A stretch of 20,342 nucleotides of DNA from Bacteroides_E sp964522975. Lineage in GTDB: Bacteria; Bacteroidota; Bacteroidia; Bacteroidales; Bacteroidaceae. Made by a program: the position numbers and the translations under genes. The stretch lies in NCBI GenBank assembly GCA_964522975.1, contig CAZFXK010000038.1, positions 1 to 20,342 on the forward strand, in the 5' to 3' direction. Shown in pieces: positions 15,440-20,342 of the stretch (position 1 is its first letter; each line of letters begins with the position of its first letter). The notes beneath the pieces were generated by a model that was not told the origin of the DNA, did no database searches, and was given only the letters and a program-made list of their open reading frames with translations.

Positions 15440-15955
15440 TTAAAAGATGTAATCTGATTTAATATAAATAAAATCTAAAACATCGTTTTTAAAATAATAA
15501 TAATGCCAAATGCCCAATACTCCTGACACCATTTCAACAACATGGATTGTATTGTCTAATTGTAATCCAAAATAAGAACTAAAATCCGATTTAGACATTT
15601 TTACGTGAACAAAATCATTTAGCAAAATATCTTCATCTACAATTTTTCCCTCAACAATTTCTAAGATACCTGTTTCATCACTCAAGACCAATCTTAAAAA
15701 ACTGTTTTTATAATCAAGTTGATGAATTCTATTATTTTCCTGTATTCTAAAATTCACTTTAGGCAAATATAAGGTTGGCTCTACTGTTTTATTAAATGGA
15801 TAAAATAAATAATCAGCTGTTGTAACAATTGATAGAGTATCTTGTTTAATAGACGATTCTATCATTTCTTTCATTAAGCTCTCTTCTTTTTTTCCTGTTT
15901 GACTGCAAGCATTTAAACTTAATAAAAAAAGTATTGAGGTAATTATAATCTTCAT
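15440..15955 (-). CDS. Small lipoprotein, candidate immunity protein of an Rhs-type tip
   Basis: 171 residues, intact. The N-terminus is a lipoprotein signal with lipobox LNAC and Cys17 (MKIIITSILFLLSLNACSQ). The mature part is a mixed alpha/beta-looking domain (PTLYLPKVNFRIQENN, FLRLVLSDETGILEIVEG, VHVKMSKSDFSSYFGLQ, GVLGIWHYYYFKNDVLDFIY) with no family I recognise. Its ATG overlaps the end of the upstream RHS-derived frame as TAATG, so it was translated in coupling with that frame. This is the usual geometry of an Rhs C-terminal toxin and its cognate immunity gene. I infer an immunity role against a toxin whose gene has since decayed; the sequence does not show which toxin. Confidence 0.6.
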   Translation of the reverse strand: MKIIITSILFLLSLNACSQTGKKEESLMKEMIESSIKQDTLSIVTTADYLFYPFNKTVEPTLYLPKVNFRIQENNRIHQLDYKNSFLRLVLSDETGILEIVEGKIVDEDILLNDFVHVKMSKSDFSSYFGLQLDNTIHVVEMVSGVLGIWHYYYFKNDVLDFIYIKSDYIF

Positions 15956-16392
15956 TAGTCTATAATTTTAATCTTTAAATTAACATTCGGTTTTGGCACA
16001 TCTAACAATATAGGATCTTTCTTTGTGTGTAGATATTATTCTGTAAGAACTTTCGAATAAGTTTTTTTCACCAGGTCAGTACTCAACCACAAACTAATCC
16101 TGCTATCATAATGCCTTGCCCCATAATAATACAGTTCCGTTTCTTCATCCAACTCTTTGACATTGAAAAGATACGGAGTATTCCAACGATTGTTGAGTTC
16201 TTCTATGAGCACTTCACCAAACGGAACATACTCGATATACTGCACCACTTCACCATCTAAATTAGTAATTAGCGATGTACTACCCAAATGATAGGTAATG
16301 ATAATAACACTGAAACAGTTCCGGGTTGTCGTTCTCTTGCGGAACAAACAATTTAGGCATCGGTTTATCATTTCAGCAGAAACCGATGCCAC
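15955..16392 (-). pseudogene. RHS repeat-associated core relic with truncated C-terminal tip
   Basis: The minus frame to 16036 contains a recognisable RHS core: HLGSTSLITNLDGEVVQYIE, then YVPFGEVLIEE, NTPYLFNVKELDEETELYYY, then GARHYDSRISLWLSTD. Upstream, another frame (16369-16280) gives KPMPKLFVPQENDNPELF and CYYH. The HPDHLG segment expected there is scrambled, which implies a one-base insertion near 16283-16300; the GTG-started N-terminus of the long frame is therefore artefactual. After LSTD comes a short divergent stretch ending VLTE and TAA (16036-16038). The same frame then continues for 26 codons (YLHTKKDPILLDVPKPNVN, LKIKIID) to a TAA that overlaps the lipoprotein ATG. Full Rhs proteins exceed 1000 residues and carry a toxin of about 100 or more residues after the core, so both ends have been lost. 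Confidence 0.75.
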
Positions 16393-16464
16393 ATTCGAGT
16401 CTGAAAATTCAGTTCTTCAAGGGGCTTGACGAATGAATCAAAAATTAATCGATTAGAAAAAGAT

Positions 16465-16580
16465 ATGGAAAAAAAATGGAGGACATAGTAAATAACCCTT
16501 GGATAAAAGATAAGGATTTAGAAGAAATAAAAATAGAATTAGATCGACAGGAAAAATATGAGAAATATAAAATAGATTGA
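16465..16580 (+). pseudogene. Short charged coding trace, possible gene end
   Basis: From ATG 16476 a 34-codon frame reads MEDIVNNPWIKDKDLEEIKI, then ELDRQEKYEKYKID and TGA. Just upstream, in another frame, ATG 16465 gives NRLEKDMEKK-like sequence. The two frames meet at an A8 run (16469-16476), so a one-base slip may have split a longer Lys/Glu-rich C-terminus. It is antisense to the RHS relics and near repeat copy 2. Could be noise; no family. Confidence 0.25.
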
Positions 16581-16586
16581 AAGATT

Positions 16587-16654
16587 GTTACAACGGCACA
16601 AAGAAATGAAATAGCAGAGATGAGATAGCATGATAATTACAACACTCCCCCTAT
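16587..16654. repeat. 68-nt direct repeat, copy 2
   Basis: Starts GTTACAACGGCACAAAGAAA and ends ACAACACTCCCCCTAT. Second copy of the repeat at 15038-15105. On the minus strand it follows the truncated exported ORF (16737-16657), just as copy 1 follows the membrane-protein relic, suggesting the repeat marks the 3' edge of each tip/immunity cassette. Confidence 0.85.
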
Positions 16655-16656
16655 AT

Positions 16657-16915
16657 CTAAGTAAAAATCTGACAAATTATGAAATACAGAAATGATATTA
16701 AAACAATATAATTTAGTTTCATCTTATTTTCAGTCATTAGGTTTTACTTGTAGACGAATTCCCATTTTAGCAGCAGTAGCTTTATTATTTAAAATATTCA
16801 TTGACGATCCCAGACCGACAAGACTTTTAACCCAGACCGAAGAGGCTTCTCTCCCAGATCGAAGGGCATTATGTCCCAGACCTATTAATATATGCCATTT
16901 ACTCTTTTTATAAAA
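16657..16915 (-). pseudogene. Second apparent toxin-tip/immunity relic
   Basis: Two overlapping minus-strand frames. The first is open from 16915 to TGA 16730-16732 (61 codons, no ATG at its start). It includes SKWHILIGLGHNALRSGREA, SSVWVKSLVGLGSS and NNKATAAKMGIRLQVKPND. The second begins with an ATG at 16737 (8-nt ATGACTGA overlap) and encodes a 26-residue peptide with a signal-like core (MKLNYIVLISFLYFIICQI), ending at TAG 16657. The arrangement repeats that of the RHS relic and lipoprotein: end of a tip, then an overlapping exported protein, here cut short. The plus strand is also open over 16692-16913, and part of the first frame is the 22-nt tandem repeat, so coding status is uncertain. 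Confidence 0.35.
16809..16882. repeat. 22-nt tandem repeat, about 3.4 copies
   Basis: Copies start at 16809, 16831, 16853 and 16875 (the last only 8 nt), each beginning CCCAGACC or CCCAGATC. The first three units share CCCAGAYCGA followed by a variable RR-rich and T-rich half. The spacing is exactly 22 nt, not a multiple of three, so it does not preserve one reading frame. No spacers of CRISPR length. The remaining bases to 17018 contain only short, doubtful minus-strand traces. Confidence 0.8.
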
Positions 16916-17018
16916 CTACAATTTCATCTACTTTTAGGACTAATGAACTTAAAATAAAAAGGAGTGCCATTTTTCGATTAAAAGAGATAATTGAAAACAT
17001 CAAATTCAAATTCCACTG

Positions 17019-17795
17019 TTAAGCCTTATGCTTAAAGAGCTTTAAGAAACTTTTTGTTCGATGTCGTTTTGTGTCAAAACGTTTCTTCAATTTTAACGCC
17101 CTCTTTAGCGTTTCTGAAACATTCCAGTCTCGCTCCTTAGCATAAGCAGTCAGAACAAACTCAAACAGGTCGTAATCTCCTGTAAAACGATTCAGATTTT
17201 TAAGACATTCATCTTTAGAAGGAAATCTACCGTTGCGATAAACCTTCATTCTATTAATATCAATTAGGGAGAAATGATACTTCCCCTCCTCCTTTTCACG
17301 ATAGAGCACATTGGTTGAATTCAAGTCGTGATGCAAAATACCCTTACTATGTAATTCAACTACAAAAGAAGCAAACTGTTCAGCTAATTCTTTACAAAAA
17401 CCGATTCCGTTATTCGCTAACAAATTGGCTATAGGTGGATCATTGTTTACATCAGTCACTAAATAACCTTCATCAAATAACCCTTTATGCCAAACTTCAA
17501 CAAAAGCAATTGCGTTGGGCGTATCAACATCTCTTTTTCGAAGTCTGTGAGCATTAAGAAAGGCTCTATGAGCTTTTGTTTTTCTAATAAATGAATAAAT
17601 AAACCTTTGAATAAGAATAGGACGCTTAAAGCATTTCACAACCATTTTTTGGTCTGTTATGCTAAACTCCTTTATTCTGTTTCGCTCATCATGAAGAATC
17701 TTACCCTCTTTATCAAACAAATAAGGTAGATTATTTAGAAAAGCGACCAAGGATAAGTTCTCTTTATATTGATTAGCTATGATAACTCTTTTCAT
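17019..17795 (-). CDS. Lipopolysaccharide kinase, Kdo/WaaP (InaA-type) family
   Basis: 258-residue kinase-like protein. A nucleotide-binding lysine candidate, K54, lies in VVKCF. The catalytic loop is LHSKGILHHDLNSTNVLY with H156, D157 and N162. A metal-binding Asp follows in LIDINRMKV (D179). The C-terminus is strongly basic (KLKKRFDTKRHRTKSFLKLF), suited to a membrane or polyanion substrate. There is no signal peptide, so it is a cytoplasmic or membrane-associated enzyme that probably phosphorylates lipopolysaccharide core sugars or Kdo. No other LPS genes are nearby, so the acceptor is not indicated. It is divergent from the RelA/SpoT gene across 303 nt. The catalytic residues look intact. 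Confidence 0.85.
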   Translation of the reverse strand: MKRVIIANQYKENLSLVAFLNNLPYLFDKEGKILHDERNRIKEFSITDQKMVVKCFKRPILIQRFIYSFIRKTKAHRAFLNAHRLRKRDVDTPNAIAFVEVWHKGLFDEGYLVTDVNNDPPIANLLANNGIGFCKELAEQFASFVVELHSKGILHHDLNSTNVLYREKEEGKYHFSLIDINRMKVYRNGRFPSKDECLKNLNRFTGDYDLFEFVLTAYAKERDWNVSETLKRALKLKKRFDTKRHRTKSFLKLFKHKA

Positions 17796-18098
17796 CGATT
17801 AAAAAATCTTTCACATAAATTGGAGCAAAGATAGATAAAGGTTCTTGAATCCTTAACTTAATATAGCTAATATGACCTTAAAAACCGTTAATCACTTAAA
17901 ACAAAACAAATATAATTCATATTTTAAATTTCTTAATTTAAAGAAGACTAGAATCATTCAATTGAATTTGTACGATTTTATTTATTTATTTTAGGACTTC
18001 TATTCAAAAAGAAAGCCTTATAATATTACTTCTTTCCAAGCAAAAGAGTTAATTTTACCAGATGAGAATCAGGCTACGTTTTTAAGATTAAGCAAATT
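17796..18098. other. Divergent intergenic region, kinase to RelA/SpoT
   Basis: AT-rich, with no gene seen. It contains the kinase -7 box (17826-17833) and a perfect 12-bp palindrome ATTCAATTGAAT at 17956-17967 that could be an operator. A TATTTTAG stretch in the 17980-18000 area is a weak plus-strand -7 candidate. An in-frame TGA lies 12 codons upstream of the RelA/SpoT ATG, which fixes that start. Confidence 0.5.
17826..17833 (-). promoter_or_regulatory. -7 box for the LPS kinase gene
   Basis: The complement reads TATCTTTG, a perfect TAnnTTTG, 30 nt before the ATG at 17795. No TTTG at the -33 distance. Confidence 0.4.
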
Positions 18099-20312
18099 AT
18101 GCAAAAAGATCCATTTTTCACACCGGAAGAAAAATTAGAACTACTCTCTATTTATAGAAAGTTACTCTACTCTAATGAAAATAGCATTGATTATGATACC
18201 ATAGCCAAATTAAAACAACATTTGACTACAGCCATTCAATCGAATAAACTGGTGCGAAACAACTTCAATATGAATCCGGTAATTCGAGACTTAAAAACAG
18301 CTTTAATTGTCTCGGAAGAAATAGGGATGAAAGGAAATGCCATACTTAGTATCTTGCTTCACGAAGCAGCAAAAGCTGATGAAATATCAATAGCACAGAT
18401 TAATGACGAGTATGGAGATGATGTTGCAACGATAATAAAAGGTTTAGTAAAAACGAATGACCTTTACAAAAAGAGTGCAGCTGTGGAATCTGAAAATTTC
18501 AGAAGCCTATTACTTTCCTTTGCAGAAGATATGCGTGTAATTCTTATCATGATTGCTGATAGAGTAAACATTATGAGAAATATACGTGATACTGAAAATG
18601 TAAACGACAGAACACAAGTTGCTCAAGAAGCGGCTTACTTATATGCTCCTTTAGCTCATAAATTAGGTTTATATACATTAAAATCGGAGTTAGAAGATTT
18701 ATCTCTTAAATATTTAGACCCTGATACCTATTATGATATTAGAGATAGGTTGAACCAAACTAAAGCGTCGCGTGATCGGTATATCGCTGCATTTATTAGT
18801 CCCATAGAAGAAAATTTAAAAAAATCCAATCTAGAATTCGAGATTAAAGGAAGAACCAAGTCCATACATTCCATTTGGAATAAAATACAACGTCAACAAA
18901 CTCCTTTTGAAAACATATATGATCTTTTTGCCATTCGCATCATCTTAGACTCTGAACCGGATAAAGAAAAGCAAGAGTGTTGGCAAGTTTATTCCATTGT
19001 TACGGATATGTATCAGCCCAATCCTAATCGGTTGAGAGACTGGTTATCAATACCCAAAAGTAATGGTTATGAGTCATTGCACATAACAGTAATGGGACCG
19101 GAAGGACGATGGGTGGAAGTTCAAATACGTACAAAACGGATGGATGCCATTGCTGAACGAGGGCTAGCTGCTCATTGGAGATATAAAGGGATAAAAGGAG
19201 AATCCGGATTAGATGACTGGTTAAGTTCTGTACGTGAAGCCTTAGACAACCAGGATAATGATTCATTAGAGGTAATGGATCAATTTAAAATGGATTTATA
19301 TGAAGATGAGGTCTTTGTTTTTACACCTAAAGGTGATTTATTCAAGCTTCGTAAAGGATCTACGGTTTTAGATTTTGCTTTTCAAATTCACACTAATATT
19401 GGTGCACAATGTGTAGGTGCAAGAGTGAATGGAAAACACGCTCAGTTAAAACAGAAACTAAAGAGCGGAGATCAGGTGGAGATTCTAACCTCAAGCACCC
19501 AAACCCCCAAATTGGATTGGCTAAACATTGTAACAACATCAAAAGCGCGTTCTAAAATAAGGCAAGCACTTAAAGAGATAGAAGCAAAACAATTTAATTT
19601 TGTAAAAGAAACCTTTGAGCGAAAACTTAAAAACAGAAAACTAGAGTTTGATGAACCCATAATGAATCGGTTAATCAAAAAATTAGGATTTAAGAAGATT
19701 TCCGGTTTTTATCAAAAGCTAGCAGACAATACGCTGGAAATAAACGAAGTCATAGATCAATATGCCGAGGAACTGAAACGTGAGAATGATCCTCATAGTG
19801 ACATAACATACCGTAGTGCAGAAAATTATAACCTGCAACAGCAATTACAGACTGATGATACCCATGACGATGAACTGGTAATAGATGAAGAATTAAGAGG
19901 ATTAGATTATAGTCTGGCTAAATGTTGTAACCCTATATATGGAGACAAAATCTTTGGATTTGTAACAGTTACCGGCGGTGTAAAAATTCATCGTATGGAT
20001 TGTCCAAATGCCAAACATATGAGAAAACGTTTTGGCTATCGCTTTGTAAAAGCTCGATGGGCCGGAAAATCGGAAGGTAAACATTACCCCATTACTTTGC
20101 GGGTAGTAGGACACGACGACATTGGCATTGTAACGAATATCACATCTATCATATCTAAAGAGGAGGATGTGAATTTACGATCTATTCGCATTGATTCTAA
20201 TGACGGATTATTCTTCGGCATGTTAACCATCATGGTTAGTGACAAAAGTAAATTAACCGCCTTAATCAAAAAGATTAAGGGAGTGAAAGGGGTAAAAAGT
20301 GTGAATCGCTAA
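18099..20312 (+). CDS. relA: RelA/SpoT-family (p)ppGpp synthetase, HD domain degenerate
   Basis: 737-residue long RSH protein with the full domain order: HD-type hydrolase region (about 40-200), synthetase (about 240-365), TGS (about 405-466), helical linker, Cys-rich zinc-finger-like domain (C609, C610, C635) and ACT (about 665-737). Synthetase motifs are intact: GRTKS (251-255), IYDLFAIRI with D275, PKSNGYESLH (319-328) and EVQIRT with E340. In the hydrolase region the usual HP is N59-P60 and the usual HD is H88-E89, while the later Asp is kept (D154 in IADRVNIMR). The protein may therefore only make alarmone and rely on another enzyme for breakdown; this is inference from motifs. TGS, zinc-finger and ACT domains connect it to the ribosome and starvation sensing. 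It appears monocistronic, with about 30 nt left in the window after its stop. Confidence 0.95.
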   Translation: MQKDPFFTPEEKLELLSIYRKLLYSNENSIDYDTIAKLKQHLTTAIQSNKLVRNNFNMNPVIRDLKTALIVSEEIGMKGNAILSILLHEAAKADEISIAQINDEYGDDVATIIKGLVKTNDLYKKSAAVESENFRSLLLSFAEDMRVILIMIADRVNIMRNIRDTENVNDRTQVAQEAAYLYAPLAHKLGLYTLKSELEDLSLKYLDPDTYYDIRDRLNQTKASRDRYIAAFISPIEENLKKSNLEFEIKGRTKSIHSIWNKIQRQQTPFENIYDLFAIRIILDSEPDKEKQECWQVYSIVTDMYQPNPNRLRDWLSIPKSNGYESLHITVMGPEGRWVEVQIRTKRMDAIAERGLAAHWRYKGIKGESGLDDWLSSVREALDNQDNDSLEVMDQFKMDLYEDEVFVFTPKGDLFKLRKGSTVLDFAFQIHTNIGAQCVGARVNGKHAQLKQKLKSGDQVEILTSSTQTPKLDWLNIVTTSKARSKIRQALKEIEAKQFNFVKETFERKLKNRKLEFDEPIMNRLIKKLGFKKISGFYQKLADNTLEINEVIDQYAEELKRENDPHSDITYRSAENYNLQQQLQTDDTHDDELVIDEELRGLDYSLAKCCNPIYGDKIFGFVTVTGGVKIHRMDCPNAKHMRKRFGYRFVKARWAGKSEGKHYPITLRVVGHDDIGIVTNITSIISKEEDVNLRSIRIDSNDGLFFGMLTIMVSDKSKLTALIKKIKGVKGVKSVNR

Positions 20313-20342
20313 ACAAGGAGAGCTTCTATTGGGATCTTTTTA

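Noticed and set aside
16809..16882. CRISPR array
   Set aside because: The units are contiguous 22-mers with no spacers and no cas genes in the window.
16692..16913. 73-codon plus-strand ORF (MILKQYNLVSSYFQS...)
   Set aside because: Its second half is produced by the 22-nt tandem repeat and the composition is unlike a normal protein. The minus strand offers a reading that matches the neighbouring tip/immunity layout. Neither strand is proven.

Overview
The window looks like a chromosomal segment of a low-GC member of the Bacteroidales (Bacteroidota). The evidence is lineage-typical genes (a PorT-family barrel, a LysM/PBP1 fusion, DUF4293, DUF4286, a Bacteroidota-type omega subunit, BamD), promoter-like TAnnTTTG boxes, few Shine-Dalgarno sequences, and an Arm-domain tyrosine recombinase at the left edge. 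I cannot name the genus.

Layout. 1-309: N-terminal part of an integrase running off the left edge, probably the end of an integrated element. 310-659: AT-rich gap with inverted repeats and terminator-like hairpins. 660-3485: uvrA (minus). 3709-6223: LysM/PBP1 envelope protein followed by a PorT-family protein (plus). 6272-11822: minus-strand housekeeping block, read from right to left: DUF4286, ruvC, pulA (tight operon), bamD, rpoZ (operon ending at a clear terminator), DUF4293 (own terminator), DUF3267 membrane metalloprotease-like protein. 11896-11969: tRNA-Ala(GGC) with a terminator apparently shared with a small convergent membrane-protein ORF.

12013-17018 is an accessory, decaying region. 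It holds a DUF169 protein, a TPR lipoprotein, a WG-repeat protein, a multiply broken gene (13841-14269) and, on the minus strand, what I read as relics of Rhs-type toxin/immunity tips. The central relic is an RHS core with a frameshift and one in-frame stop. Its frame continues to a TAATG overlap with an intact small lipoprotein gene, and a broken membrane-protein frame follows. Two 68-nt direct repeats (about 90% identical, at 15038 and 16587) bracket this module. A second apparent tip, two minus frames overlapping by 8 nt, lies immediately to the right together with a 22-nt tandem repeat. Several of these frames lack a usable start codon or are frameshifted, so ORF calling alone misses them.

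17019-17795 is a Kdo/WaaP-like (InaA-type) lipopolysaccharide kinase (minus). 18099-20312 is a full-length RelA/SpoT-family (p)ppGpp enzyme (plus) whose HD hydrolase residues look degenerate while the synthetase residues are intact.

Together the conserved genes cover DNA repair and recombination (uvrA, ruvC), outer-membrane biogenesis (bamD, porT-like, LysM/PBP1), transcription (rpoZ), glucan use (pulA) and the stringent response. The most interesting part is the Rhs-derived cassette zone at about 15.0-16.9 kb.
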